Assembly (NCBI RefSeq): GCF_036017915.1
Contig: NZ_CP107929.1
Span: 868,001-932,000, forward strand
Length of the DNA: 64,000 nt
From: Micromonospora sp. NBC_00421
GTDB lineage: Bacteria; Actinomycetota; Actinomycetes; Mycobacteriales; Micromonosporaceae
Direction of reading: 5' to 3'
In this document: positions 53,629-61,703 of the stretch, in pieces
Layout of the letters: each line of letters opens with the position of its first letter
Numbering within the stretch: position 1 is the stretch's first letter
Position numbers and translations under genes: made by a program
Notes under the pieces: model-generated
Told to the model about the DNA's origin: nothing
Seen by the model: the letters and a program-made list of their open reading frames with translations, nothing else
The model's database searches: none

Positions 53629-55864
53629 TCCTGCTACCGGTTCTGGTCGGTGGCACTCGCTTGCGGATCATCTTCGTGGCACGGCGGTGCTGGCGCGACG
53701 GTTCGCTGCCCCGTTTGGTGGGGGTGAGGTGGCGTACTGGCTGGGTGCGCTGCATGACGTGGGAAAGGCGTCCTGTGCGTGGCAGGACAAGCTCGCTGTG
53801 GTCGGGCCCACTGGGGGAGCGGTGGGTATTGATCACAAGTCGTTGGGGACCAGGATCGCGCAGGAGCGTGGGCTTGGGCCGTTTGCTGGGGCGATTTTCG
53901 GCCATCATGGTGGGCTTGTCGATAATCCTGGGCTACGTGAGGCGTTGCGGAAGAGGCTGGCTGACTGGTCCGGGGACGTGGCGTCCGCTGAGCGCGAGTT
54001 GCCCGTGTTGCTGCCCGATCTGCCACAGGATCTGGGTTCTCTGGTGCCGGTGGATTGGCGTGGTGATCCGCTGGCGGGGGAGATGGCGCTACGCCTGTGT
54101 TACAGCGCGTTGGTGGATGCGGACAGTTTGGACACTTCCGCGCATTTCAAAGGGTTGACCGGTCCTCGGGTGTGTGCGGATGCCGACTTCAGTCATCTCT
54201 ACCAGAGGTTCGAGGGTCGACGTCGGGCGGAGATCGCCGCACGTGGCGGCTCTCCGATCGCGGCCTTGCGGGAGCAGATCTACGCGGATTGTCTGGCGGC
54301 GGCTGAGTGCGAGCCGGGGGTGTTTCGCCTTGGTGCGCCGACCGGTGCCGGTAAGACGCTGGCGAGTGGGGCGTTCGCGCTGCGGCATGCGGAGAAGCAC
54401 GGGTTGCGCCGGGTGATTGTGGCGGTCCCGTTCCTGACCATCACCGAGCAGAATGCCGCCGTATACCGTCGGCTGTTGGACGAGGAAGGTGAAGAGCCGG
54501 TCGTCCTCGAACATCACAGCCAGGCCGACTTCGATGATCCGGATGCCGGCCGGTGGGCACGGCTCGCGGCGGAGAACTGGGATGCGCCGTTCGTGGTCAC
54601 GACCTTCGTCCGGCTCTTCGAGTCGCTGTACGCGCGTAAACCGTCGGCGATGCGTCGGGTGCATCGCCTGGCCAACTCGGTGATCGTGTTGGACGAGGTG
54701 CAGGCGCTGCCGCATGCCATGCTCGCGCCGATCCTCGATGGTCTTCGCCTGCTCGTGCGGCACTTCGGTGCGACCGTGCTGCTGTCCTCGGCGACACAGC
54801 CGAGTTTCTGGGCGTTGGATGAATTCAAGGATGTGCCGTGCATGGATCTGATCCACGACACCCCAAGGCTGGTCAGTGAGCTGCGGCGGGTGCGATACAA
54901 GTGGCAGCTCGACCCGCAGCCGACGCTGGCGGACATCGCCGACCAAGCAGCGGCAGAACGGTCGGCGTTGGTGGTGGTAAACACGACGGCGGACGCGAAG
55001 GCAGTGTTCGAGCGGTGGAACGACACGGAACAGGAAGGGGCGGCCTGGCACCTATCGACTCGCATGTGCCCAGAGCATCGGCGGCAGGTGCTGAATGAGG
55101 TACGCACTCGTCTCGACCAGGACGAGCGGGTCCTGTTGGTAGCCACGCAACTCATCGAGGCTGGTGTAGACGTCAGTTTCCCGGTGGTGTTCCGGGCGAT
55201 GGCGCCGGCTGACTCACTGTTGCAAGCAGCCGGGCGAGCCAACCGTGAAGGGCGGATGGCCGACGGTGGTCTGGTGGTCGTCTTCGCGCCGAAGGACGGC
55301 GGGCAACCACCCTCGTACAAGACGTTGGTCGGCTGTGCCGGACGTCAGTTCGGACCGGACAAGGCCGACCCGGACGACGTGGCGGCGCTCGGACGCTACT
55401 ACCGCAACGTGTACGACATGCTGAACCTCGCCGACAGCCAGCACGTCGGCAAACGCATCCAGTACGCCCGGCAACGCTGGGAGTTCGAGACCGTGGCGGA
55501 CGGGCCGATGGATGCGAGCACCAAGCGGCGGGATCGGAAGCTGGCGTTCAGGATGATCGACGACGACGCTATCAACGTGGTGACGCCACAGGGCGCAGTA
55601 ACACCTGAGCTGCGGTATGAGCTGGAGGAGCTCATCGTCGAGCTACGTCACGCACCGGTTCCGGATCTGGCGAAGCTGCGTCGTTTGCAGCCATACACGA
55701 CGAACCTCCACCCCAGCGTTCTACGCCAGCCCGGAGTGACGGCGCTACTGCGACCGATTCTCGGCACCGAGGTACGGCGGGGCGCGTTGGTCGAGTGGAT
55801 CGGCGAGTACGACAACTCCACGGGGATCAACCTCGACCCGAACCTGGAGCAGTTCGTCTTCTAA
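53597..55864 (+). CDS. cas3: CRISPR-associated helicase/nuclease Cas3, type I-C (755 aa)
   Basis: The N-terminal HD nuclease has WLGALHDVGKASCAW (HD pair) and IFGHHGGLVDN. The SF2 helicase follows: motif I GAPTGAGKTLASG, motif II IVLDEVQALP (DExx), and motif VI LQAAGRANREGR. Cas3 is recruited by target-bound Cascade and degrades one DNA strand. ATG 53597 follows GGGAG. It lies between array 1 and the silent gap, apart from the Cascade operon, so it may have its own promoter. Confidence 0.95.
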   Translation: MSGVSSLRAHSPATGSGRWHSLADHLRGTAVLARRFAAPFGGGEVAYWLGALHDVGKASCAWQDKLAVVGPTGGAVGIDHKSLGTRIAQERGLGPFAGAIFGHHGGLVDNPGLREALRKRLADWSGDVASAERELPVLLPDLPQDLGSLVPVDWRGDPLAGEMALRLCYSALVDADSLDTSAHFKGLTGPRVCADADFSHLYQRFEGRRRAEIAARGGSPIAALREQIYADCLAAAECEPGVFRLGAPTGAGKTLASGAFALRHAEKHGLRRVIVAVPFLTITEQNAAVYRRLLDEEGEEPVVLEHHSQADFDDPDAGRWARLAAENWDAPFVVTTFVRLFESLYARKPSAMRRVHRLANSVIVLDEVQALPHAMLAPILDGLRLLVRHFGATVLLSSATQPSFWALDEFKDVPCMDLIHDTPRLVSELRRVRYKWQLDPQPTLADIADQAAAERSALVVVNTTADAKAVFERWNDTEQEGAAWHLSTRMCPEHRRQVLNEVRTRLDQDERVLLVATQLIEAGVDVSFPVVFRAMAPADSLLQAAGRANREGRMADGGLVVVFAPKDGGQPPSYKTLVGCAGRQFGPDKADPDDVAALGRYYRNVYDMLNLADSQHVGKRIQYARQRWEFETVADGPMDASTKRRDRKLAFRMIDDDAINVVTPQGAVTPELRYELEELIVELRHAPVPDLAKLRRLQPYTTNLHPSVLRQPGVTALLRPILGTEVRRGALVEWIGEYDNSTGINLDPNLEQFVF

Positions 55865-55877
55865 CGTTTTCAGGTCA

Positions 55878-55906
55878 CCAGGTGAGCGCACCGTGCGCTC
55901 ACCTGG
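55878..55906. terminator. Terminator between cas3 and the small membrane-protein gene
   Basis: Perfect 13-bp arms CCAGGTGAGCGCA and TGCGCTCACCTGG around a CCG loop, 14 bp after the cas3 stop and nine bp past the stop of the convergent small gene. It should end both transcripts. Confidence 0.8.
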
Positions 55907-55914
55907 CAATCCAG

Positions 55915-56118
55915 TCAATCCATGATCTTGTGCAGCCCTCCGGCGGTGATCAAGCTGGCAAGCACACCGGTGGGCAGACTCTCGGCGGTGCCGACCATGA
56001 TGCCAATCGCAGCGCTCAGCGCCATGATTACTACCCAGCGTAACGGGAGAGGGGAGGGGCTCCGGGGTTCTTGACTCTCGTCGGGTGGCCTGTGGGCGCG
56101 GCGTTGCCCTACTGTCAT
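55915..56118 (-). CDS. Small membrane protein in the cas3-cas5 gap, candidate CRISPR-repressed toxin (67 aa)
   Basis: ATG 56118 follows AAAGGA. The first 27 residues are hydrophilic (MTVGQRRAHRPPDESQEPRS), then a membrane helix (about 28-45, LRWVVIMALSAAIGIMVGTA) and a second hydrophobic stretch (VLASLITAGGLHKIMD). It reads opposite to the cas genes. A promoter (TTAGAC-N18-TATAAA) lies about 100 bp upstream and directly beyond it sits the PAM-and-seed site matched by the putative mini-crRNA. Small membrane toxins often have this size and shape. Similar small actinobacterial proteins of unknown role exist, so toxicity is a hypothesis. Confidence 0.55.
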   Translation of the reverse strand: MTVGQRRAHRPPDESQEPRSPSPLPLRWVVIMALSAAIGIMVGTAESLPTGVLASLITAGGLHKIMD

Positions 56119-56157
56119 CTTGTTCCTTTCGGCCTCACGGATGGCGGGGGAGCTGGG

Positions 56158-56183
56158 CGGTCCGCTGTTCGCGCAGCGGACCG
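56158..56183 (-). promoter_or_regulatory. 5'-UTR hairpin of the small membrane-protein gene
   Basis: Nine-bp arms CGGTCCGCT and AGCGGACCG enclose an 8-nt loop in the predicted 5' leader of the minus-strand transcript. It could influence translation or be a processing site. Confidence 0.45.
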
Positions 56184-56220
56184 TCGTGTTTCTGGGGACG
56201 GTGCCCGCCCAGCCGACATC

Positions 56221-56250
56221 TTTATAGCCCACAGTGGAGCGTGTGTCTAA
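56221..56250 (-). promoter_or_regulatory. Promoter of the small membrane-protein gene
   Basis: On the minus strand, -35 TTAGAC (56250-56245) and -10 TATAAA (56226-56221) are separated by 18 nt. TATAAA is one of the best -10 boxes in the window. Transcription would start near 56214, leaving a leader of about 95 nt. The mini-crRNA target site ends 10 bp upstream of the -35. Confidence 0.55.
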
Positions 56251-56255
56251 CCACA

Positions 56256-56291
56256 GGGTGCTTGAGCCGACTCCGTCCGGCTCAAGCACCC
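56256..56291. repeat. Perfect 14-bp inverted repeat overlapping the seed site
   Basis: GGGTGCTTGAGCCG and CGGCTCAAGCACCC pair perfectly around an 8-nt loop. It lies upstream of both divergent promoters, so it is more likely a binding or structural element than a terminator of a known gene. Its right arm contains five bases of the seed target. Confidence 0.6.
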
Positions 56292-56297
56292 AAGGAA
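56260..56297 (-). promoter_or_regulatory. Predicted Cascade target site (TTC PAM plus 8-nt seed match)
   Basis: On the minus strand, TTC (56297-56295) is followed by CTTGGGTG (56294-56287), identical to the first eight bases after the orphan handle at 56357-56367. Matching past the seed is at background level. TTC is the known type I-C PAM, on the correct side. Binding would cover about 56294-56260, between the -35 boxes of two divergent promoters, which is the geometry of partial-match repression without cleavage. Confidence 0.65.
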
Positions 56298-56299
56298 GT

Positions 56300-56329
56300 T
56301 TGATAGCCTGTTTGGGCCGCTAGCAAGGT
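56300..56329 (+). promoter_or_regulatory. Promoter of the putative mini-crRNA
   Basis: A -35 TTGATA (56300-56305) and a -10-like CAAGGT (56324-56329) are 18 nt apart and predict a start near 56336, only a few bases before the degenerate repeat. The -10 is weak. The PAM of the target site is three bp from this -35, so Cascade bound there could also repress this RNA. Confidence 0.4.
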
Positions 56330-56340
56330 CGGGTGGCCTG

Positions 56341-56367
56341 CAGTGCCTAGGTGCTGAGGATCGCAAC
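56341..56367 (+). repeat. Degenerate solitary CRISPR repeat (pseudo-repeat)
   Basis: CAGTGC-CTAG-GTGCTG forms a six-bp hairpin with two G-U pairs, directly followed by AGGATCGCAAC, identical to the 11-nt handle of all array repeats. The stem sequence is unrelated to either array stem, but the hairpin and its distance to the handle are kept. This is the pattern of pseudo-repeats in CreA genes. Confidence 0.75.
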
Positions 56368-56396
56368 CTTGGGTGTTGCCCGGAGGGGGTTGGCTT

Positions 56397-56430
56397 CGTC
56401 CGACCAGGACTGACCCGTCCTTGTCGGACG
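56397..56430 (+). terminator. Closing hairpin of the putative mini-crRNA
   Basis: CGTCCGAC pairs with GTCGGACG, then after a C/T mismatch AGGAC pairs with GTCCT around a TGACCC loop: 13 bp in all. It starts 29 nt after the handle and is suited to end or protect the RNA. Confidence 0.6.
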
Positions 56431-56618
56431 GAGTTCCGCCCCGAAGTAGTCGAGTCGGATTCTTGTCAGTCCTTCATGGAGTGAACCGGCGTGGTGCGGC
56501 CGTTCCTGCCGCACTGGTCGTGGATCGTCGCACCTGGTGTGCGAGGAGGCCTCCGGTTTCGTGGTGGGGTCTTGCTTCGATCATGTGTGCGAGGGGCCTG
56601 TCGTGGGAGGGCTGTGTG
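56431..56618 (+). other. Leader of the cas5 operon, no gene seen
   Basis: This stretch holds hairpins at 56494-56514 (GTGCGGC/GCCGCAC) and 56528-56544 (TCGCAC/GTGCGA). No clear promoter boxes are visible for the Cascade operon. The cas5 frame is open through it but carries no similarity. Confidence 0.4.
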
Positions 56619-57320
56619 GTGACGATGGAAGTGGTCAATGGGGTGACCTTGCGGCGGAGCCCGGAGGGTGATCTTCCGGTGGTGGTGCAGGTCAGTGGTG
56701 AGGCGGCGTTGTTCTCGCGGCCGGAGTTGAAGGTGGAGCGGGTCAGTTATCCGGTGATGACGCCGTCTGCTGCGGTGGGGGTGCTCGAATCGATCTTCTG
56801 GAAGCCGGAGATGCGGTACCGGGTGGTGGCGATCGAGGTGCTCAAGCCGGTGCGGCAGTTTTCGATTCGGCGGAACGAGACCTCGGATGTCGCACCGTTG
56901 GCGGAGGCGCTCAAGGGCTCGCGTCGGGTCGATACCGCAGCGCATCGTGATCAGCGGAATGCGGTGTGCCTGCGGGATGTGGCGTACCGGATTCATGCTC
57001 ATGTCGAGGTGGCGGCGCACGCGGACAAGCCGGTCGCGGCGTATCGGGATCAGTTGCGTCGGCGGGTCCGGAAAGGGGCTTGCTTCCAGCAGCCCTACCT
57101 GGGCACGCGTGAGTTCAGCGCGGAGTTCGGCTGGCCGGATGACACGCCCCGGGCGGATGTCAACGAGGAGATCGGCATCATGCTGCACTCCATCCACCGG
57201 GACGGGCAGTCGGCTCAGCCGCGGATGGAGTGGTTCGCCGCTCGGGTGGTGGCCGGGGTGTTGTCCGTGCCGGAACGGGGGATCGAGCTGGCGCTTCCGG
57301 TGGAAGGCCAGGTGGTGTAG
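56619..57320 (+). CDS. cas5: Cas5 (Cas5d/Cas5c), type I-C crRNA endonuclease (233 aa)
   Basis: The RAMP fold starts with VVVQVSGEAALFSRPELKVE, the Cas5d N-terminal motif, followed by YPVMTPSAAVGVLESIFWKP (glycine-rich region of Cas5). With no cas6 in the locus, Cas5 is expected to cut pre-crRNA at the base of the repeat hairpin, giving the 11-nt handle, and to stay bound to it. The GTG at 56619 is eight bases after GGGAGG; GTG 56616 and ATG 56625 are alternatives. It overlaps cas8 by one base. Confidence 0.9.
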   Translation: MTMEVVNGVTLRRSPEGDLPVVVQVSGEAALFSRPELKVERVSYPVMTPSAAVGVLESIFWKPEMRYRVVAIEVLKPVRQFSIRRNETSDVAPLAEALKGSRRVDTAAHRDQRNAVCLRDVAYRIHAHVEVAAHADKPVAAYRDQLRRRVRKGACFQQPYLGTREFSAEFGWPDDTPRADVNEEIGIMLHSIHRDGQSAQPRMEWFAARVVAGVLSVPERGIELALPVEGQVV

Positions 57321-59146
57321 TGCTGCTGCAGCGGCTGGTGGAGTTCGCCGACACCAGCACAGAGATCATCCCGCCGTTCTACTCCCGCAAGGCGGTGCGT
57401 TGGAGCCTGGAGATCGACGCCAACGGTGTTCCCCAGGGTGGCCTGGTCGATACGGCGAACAAGGACGACCCGAACTCCCGGTTCGGTGCGCCCCGGCTGG
57501 TGCCGGCGGTGACCCGGACCGTCGGGATCTCGCCCGCGCTCGCGGTCGACACGGGGGAGTACGTCTTCGGTTGGCTGTCGGAGGGGGTCAAGCCGGAACG
57601 GGTCGCCAAGCAGTACACCGCGTTCCGTGCCCTGATCGCCGAGTGGGCGGCAGCCGAACCAGATAGTCATGGTCCGGCTGTCGCCGCCTTCTACCGCGAC
57701 GGGCACGCCGACCGTGTTTCACCGCCGGCGGACTGGGGCAGGGGAGACCTGGTCGGCTTCTGGGTCGACGGGGTCTACGCGGCGGACGCTGTCGCGGCGC
57801 AGCGTTTCTGGGCCGGGGTGGCCGGTGACCGGAAGGGCTCCGGACGATCCGGGTTGTGTCTGGTCTGCGGGCGGGTGCAGCCGCTACTCCACACGATGCC
57901 GCAGCAGATTCCTCGACGGTGGGTGCCCGGGGCCACCCAGAGCGCGTCGCTGGTCAGCATGAACGAGGCCACCCACGGCTACGAGTTGCAGAAGTTCCTG
58001 ACCCATACCCCGATCTGCGCCGACTGCGGACTGAAGTTCATGACCGCGCTGACGGCGCTGCTGTCCGATCCCCGGCACAGCACCAGCCTGTCCGGGCAGA
58101 ACGCCCGGCTCGCCTGGTGGGTCCTCGGCGGGTCGACCATCGACCCGTGGGCGGCCGTCGAGCAGTTGGACCCCAGCCACATCCAGCGCCTGGTTGCTGG
58201 GCCGGCGAGCGGCGCGGAAGCCTCCCTCGACGAGGTGTCCCGGTACTGCTCGGTGACCGTGGGCGGCAACGTCGCCCGCGTCGTTGTGCGGGACTGGGTC
58301 GAGCTGCCGATCTCCCGGGTCAAGGACAACATCCGGGCCTGGTTCGACGACCACCGGATCGTTGACGCCTGGACCGGTGAGGTGGCCACCATCAGGGTCT
58401 CCCAACTGGCCCGGGTAGCGGGTCGGTTCGAGGTCGGACGTAACGGAGGTGCCGGGACGTGGACGAAGTTCGGCGCGTCCGGGGAACACCGCCCACCTGA
58501 CCTGTTCCACCGGCTGCTCAGCGCCGCGCTACTCAGGCGACCGTTGCCGCCGAAGCTGCTCAACCACGTCATCAACCGCATCCGGATCGACGGCCGTCTC
58601 GACCCCGCCCGCGCGGCGTTGATCCGGCTCGCCCTGCGCCGTCACCCGACCCTGCCCGAGCATGAACGAGAGAGGCTGACGCCGACCTTGAACGTCGCCC
58701 ACAAGCAGCCGGCCTACGTAGCCGGCCGCATCTTCGCCGTCATGGACGACCTGCAACGCACCGTGTTCCGGGTCGCCGACCAGAAGCTGAACACCACCTT
58801 CGCCGAACGTTACTTCGGCCGCGCCATCGACAACCCGCAGGTCGTCATCGTCTCCGGCCGCCGCAACGTACAGGCGTGGCTCAAACGCCTCCGCGGCCCG
58901 CTGCGCCGGCCCGGCTGGTCGGACGCGTACGAACGGCGGCTCGACGACCTGTTCGTCCAGCTTGACGTGATCCCCAGCGCTGCGGTGCTGACGGACAAGG
59001 CCCAGTTCATCCTCGGCTACCACCAGCAGCGGGCCGAGATGCGGACCGAACGCGTCGCCGCAGCCGCGAACAAGAAGAAGACCGACCTTCCCCCGGAGCC
59101 CGACGACGTGGCACCGACCGCCGACGACGAAGGAGACGACGCATGA
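57320..59146 (+). CDS. cas8c: Cas8c (Csd1), type I-C Cascade large subunit (608 aa)
   Basis: It begins with LLQRLVEFADTSTEIIPPFY, a typical Csd1 start, and contains RWSLEIDANGVPQGGLVDTA. CLVCGRVQPLLHTMPQQIPR and ICADCG supply paired cysteines of the family. Cas8c recognises the PAM and recruits Cas3; in I-C an internal start also produces a separate small subunit (Cas11). The GTG start shares a base with the cas5 stop. Confidence 0.9.
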   Translation: MLLQRLVEFADTSTEIIPPFYSRKAVRWSLEIDANGVPQGGLVDTANKDDPNSRFGAPRLVPAVTRTVGISPALAVDTGEYVFGWLSEGVKPERVAKQYTAFRALIAEWAAAEPDSHGPAVAAFYRDGHADRVSPPADWGRGDLVGFWVDGVYAADAVAAQRFWAGVAGDRKGSGRSGLCLVCGRVQPLLHTMPQQIPRRWVPGATQSASLVSMNEATHGYELQKFLTHTPICADCGLKFMTALTALLSDPRHSTSLSGQNARLAWWVLGGSTIDPWAAVEQLDPSHIQRLVAGPASGAEASLDEVSRYCSVTVGGNVARVVVRDWVELPISRVKDNIRAWFDDHRIVDAWTGEVATIRVSQLARVAGRFEVGRNGGAGTWTKFGASGEHRPPDLFHRLLSAALLRRPLPPKLLNHVINRIRIDGRLDPARAALIRLALRRHPTLPEHERERLTPTLNVAHKQPAYVAGRIFAVMDDLQRTVFRVADQKLNTTFAERYFGRAIDNPQVVIVSGRRNVQAWLKRLRGPLRRPGWSDAYERRLDDLFVQLDVIPSAAVLTDKAQFILGYHQQRAEMRTERVAAAANKKKTDLPPEPDDVAPTADDEGDDA

Positions 59147-60033
59147 GCGCCGCGCACCTCGACCCGACCCGCCGCCACGACGCCGTCCTGCTGTTCGACG
59201 TCAGCGACGGCAACCCCAACGGCGACCCGGACGCCGGCAACCAGCCCCGCACCGACGATGAGAGCGGACAGGGCCTGGTCACCGACGTGGCGATCAAACG
59301 CAAGATCCGCGACACCGTGTCGCTGCTGCGCGGCGACGACCCGCGCTACGGCATCTTCGTCGAAGCCGGCCACGCCCTGAACACCCGAATCGACGGCGCC
59401 TTCACCGCCAACCCACCCAAGATCAGCAACAAGCCCACCCCGGCAGAGAGCGCGGCAGCCCAGCAGTGGCTCTGCGCGCACTACTTCGACATCCGGATGT
59501 TCGGCGCGGTGCTCAGCACCGGCAAGAGCGGCGGCGCCGGTCAGGTCCGTGGTCCGCTCCAGCTCACCTTCGCCCGCAGCATCGATGCGATCCTGCCCAC
59601 CGACCACACCATCACCCGGGTCACCCAGACCCGACAGGACGACATCGACAAGGGTGAGCGCACGGAGATCGGATCCAAGTGGACCGTCCCGTACGGCCTC
59701 TACCGCGCCCACCTGTTCTACTCCGCACCCCGCGCCGCCAAGACCGGCGTCACCAGCGACGACCTCGCCGCCTTGTGGCAGGCCCTCACCGTCATGTTCG
59801 ACCACGACCGGGCCGCCAGCCGCGGCGAGATGAAGCTCTGCGGTCTCTACGTTTTCAGCCACCCCGACGCCTTCGGAGCCGCACCCTCGGCCGCCCTCAC
59901 CCAGCGGATCACCGTCAAGCGCACCAACGACGACAAGGCGCCACGCGCCCACACCGACTACACCCGCAGCATCGACGAGTCCGGCTTGCCCGGCGGCATC
60001 GAGCTGACCAAGCTGGTCGATCTCTGGCCGTGA
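59143..60033 (+). CDS. cas7: Cas7 (Csd2), type I-C Cascade backbone (296 aa)
   Basis: The Cas7 signature is strong: DAVLLFDVSDGNPNGDPDAG near the N-terminus and TDVAIKRKIRDTVSL. GADVRMFGAVLSTG-like stretch (DIRMFGAVL) and RGPLQLTFARSIDAI follow. Several copies coat the crRNA spacer. The gene overlaps cas8 by four bases (ATGA). Confidence 0.95.
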   Translation: MSAAHLDPTRRHDAVLLFDVSDGNPNGDPDAGNQPRTDDESGQGLVTDVAIKRKIRDTVSLLRGDDPRYGIFVEAGHALNTRIDGAFTANPPKISNKPTPAESAAAQQWLCAHYFDIRMFGAVLSTGKSGGAGQVRGPLQLTFARSIDAILPTDHTITRVTQTRQDDIDKGERTEIGSKWTVPYGLYRAHLFYSAPRAAKTGVTSDDLAALWQALTVMFDHDRAASRGEMKLCGLYVFSHPDAFGAAPSAALTQRITVKRTNDDKAPRAHTDYTRSIDESGLPGGIELTKLVDLWP

Positions 60034-60680
60034 CCGACGACCACCCTGAGGACAGCGGCACCGACCTGCGGGAGGTGCCGCTGTCCGCGTTGGAGCACTA
60101 CGCCTACTGCCACCGGCAGACCGCCCTCATCCACGTCGAGGGCGTCTGGACGGAAAACGTCGAGACGGTACGCGGCGACCTCAGCCACACCACCGTCGAC
60201 CTACCCGGCATCCAACGCCGCCGAGGCCTCACCACCATCCGGTCACTGCCGGTATGGAGTCACACCCACGGCCTACGCGGTATCTGCGACGTCGTCGAGT
60301 TCGAGAAGAACGCCGCCACACCCGTCGAGTACAAGGTCGGACGCTACAAACCCGGCGGCCCCGCCGAACTACAACTCGGCGGGCAGGCCCTCTGCCTCAT
60401 CGAAGCCGGCTTCGACGTACCCACCGGATACATCTACTCCGTGGCCGAACGCCGCCGACACCCCGTACCCATCGACCATGACCTGCTCGAACGGGTCATC
60501 GCCGCCACCGCAGCCGTCCGTCGACTGCTGCACACCCCGGCGCTGCCGGCGGCACGCAACGACACCCGCTGCCGGCGATGCTCCCTGCGCGAGGACTGCC
60601 TACCCGAACTAACCGACGGCCAGCGGCAGACCCCACCCGACCTGTTGACCCCACGACCATTGGGACAGTGGCGTGACTGA
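60030..60680 (+). CDS. cas4: Cas4, RecB-like nuclease for spacer acquisition (216 aa)
   Basis: The four cysteines of the iron-sulfur cluster are seen (first in HYAYCHRQ, then CRRCSLREDC). The nuclease residues appear in GICDVVEFEKNAATPVEYKV and GRYKPGGP...LQLGGQALCL. Cas4 trims prespacers and checks the PAM with Cas1-Cas2. It overlaps cas7 by four bases (GTGA). Confidence 0.92.
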   Translation: MTDDHPEDSGTDLREVPLSALEHYAYCHRQTALIHVEGVWTENVETVRGDLSHTTVDLPGIQRRRGLTTIRSLPVWSHTHGLRGICDVVEFEKNAATPVEYKVGRYKPGGPAELQLGGQALCLIEAGFDVPTGYIYSVAERRRHPVPIDHDLLERVIAATAAVRRLLHTPALPAARNDTRCRRCSLREDCLPELTDGQRQTPPDLLTPRPLGQWRD

Positions 60681-61701
60681 ACTACTCAACACCCTCTACG
60701 TCCAGACCCCCGGCACCAGCCTGCGCCTCGACGGCGACACCGTCCGGATCTACCACCCCGACCAACCCGGACGTCACCTACTACCCCTCGTCCGACTCGA
60801 CCACCTGGTCCTGTTCAGCGGCGTGACCCCCACCGACGACCTGCTCCTGCGCTGCGCCGACGACGGCCGCTCCGTCAGCTGGCTCACCGGCAGCGGACGA
60901 TTCCGCGCCGGACTGATCGGCCCCACCCACGGCAACCCACTGCTACGCCAAGCCCAACACCGCGCCGCCGACTCACCACAGCGCCAACTCCCCATCGCCG
61001 TCGCCATCGTCGCCGGCAAAATCCACAACGCGCGCCAAGTCCTGCTCCGCACCGCCCGCGACACCAGCGGCCCCCGACAAACCGCACTACGCGCCACCGC
61101 CGAACTCCTCGCCCAACGACTCGAACTCCTCACCACCACCGCCAGCACCAACGAAATCCTCGGCGTCGAAGGCATCGCCGCCCGCGACTACTTCGCCGCC
61201 ATGCCCTACCTCCTCGGCGACAACACCGACTGGAAGGCATCCGGCCGCAATAAACGACCACCCACCGACCCCCTGAACTGCCTGCTCTCCTTCCTGTACG
61301 GCATGCTGCGCGTCGCGGTGCAGGGTGCACTCGAACAGGTCGGCCTCGACCCCTACATCGGTTTCCTCCATGCCGTCCGACCCGGTAAACCAGCCCTCGC
61401 TCTCGACCTGATGGAAGAGTTCCGACCCCTCCTGGCCGACCGCCTCGCCCTCACCATGCTCAACAGACGAGAGCTGACCCCCACCGACTTCGAAGAACTA
61501 CCAAACAACGCATACCGACTCACCGACAACGGACGAAAGACCGTGCTCGCAGCCTGGCAACAGAGCCGACAACGCGAGTGGCCGCACGCGCAACTCAACC
61601 GCCAAGTGCCTGCCGCGCTGCTCCCACTCGTGCAAGCCCGACTACTCGCCCGCCACCTCCGCGGAGACACGGTCGCCTACGAGCCGTGGACGGTGAACTG
61701 A
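60673..61701 (+). CDS. cas1: Cas1 integrase, type I-C (342 aa)
   Basis: N-terminal beta domain (LLNTLYVQTPGTSLRLDGDT) and the catalytic helical domain with GVEGIAARDYFAAMPYLLG (first catalytic Glu in VEG), LLSFLYGMLRVAVQGALEQ and GLDPYIGFLHAVRPGKPALA (His) and DLMEEFRPLLADR (Asp). Cas1 with Cas2 inserts new spacers at the leader. The GTG start overlaps cas4 by eight bases. Confidence 0.97.
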   Translation: MTELLNTLYVQTPGTSLRLDGDTVRIYHPDQPGRHLLPLVRLDHLVLFSGVTPTDDLLLRCADDGRSVSWLTGSGRFRAGLIGPTHGNPLLRQAQHRAADSPQRQLPIAVAIVAGKIHNARQVLLRTARDTSGPRQTALRATAELLAQRLELLTTTASTNEILGVEGIAARDYFAAMPYLLGDNTDWKASGRNKRPPTDPLNCLLSFLYGMLRVAVQGALEQVGLDPYIGFLHAVRPGKPALALDLMEEFRPLLADRLALTMLNRRELTPTDFEELPNNAYRLTDNGRKTVLAAWQQSRQREWPHAQLNRQVPAALLPLVQARLLARHLRGDTVAYEPWTVN

Positions 61702-61703
61702 AC

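Larger units (their letters stand above)
56335..56430 (+). ncRNA. Putative crRNA-like regulatory RNA (CreA/CreR-type)
   Basis: From the predicted start the RNA would contain the degenerate repeat (hairpin 56341-56356 plus handle to 56367), a 29-nt pseudo-spacer beginning CTTGGGTG (56368-56396), and a closing hairpin (56397-56430). After cleavage by Cas5 at the base of the first hairpin, the product would be a crRNA-like guide with the standard 11-nt handle. Such RNAs direct Cascade to promoters in CreTA toxin-antitoxin and CreR autoregulation systems. All parts are seen in the sequence; expression is inferred. Confidence 0.6.

Noticed and set aside
56256..56291. The 14-bp inverted repeat as an ordinary terminator
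   Set aside because: It lies upstream of two divergent promoters with no gene running into it; terminator function cannot be excluded but does not explain the location.
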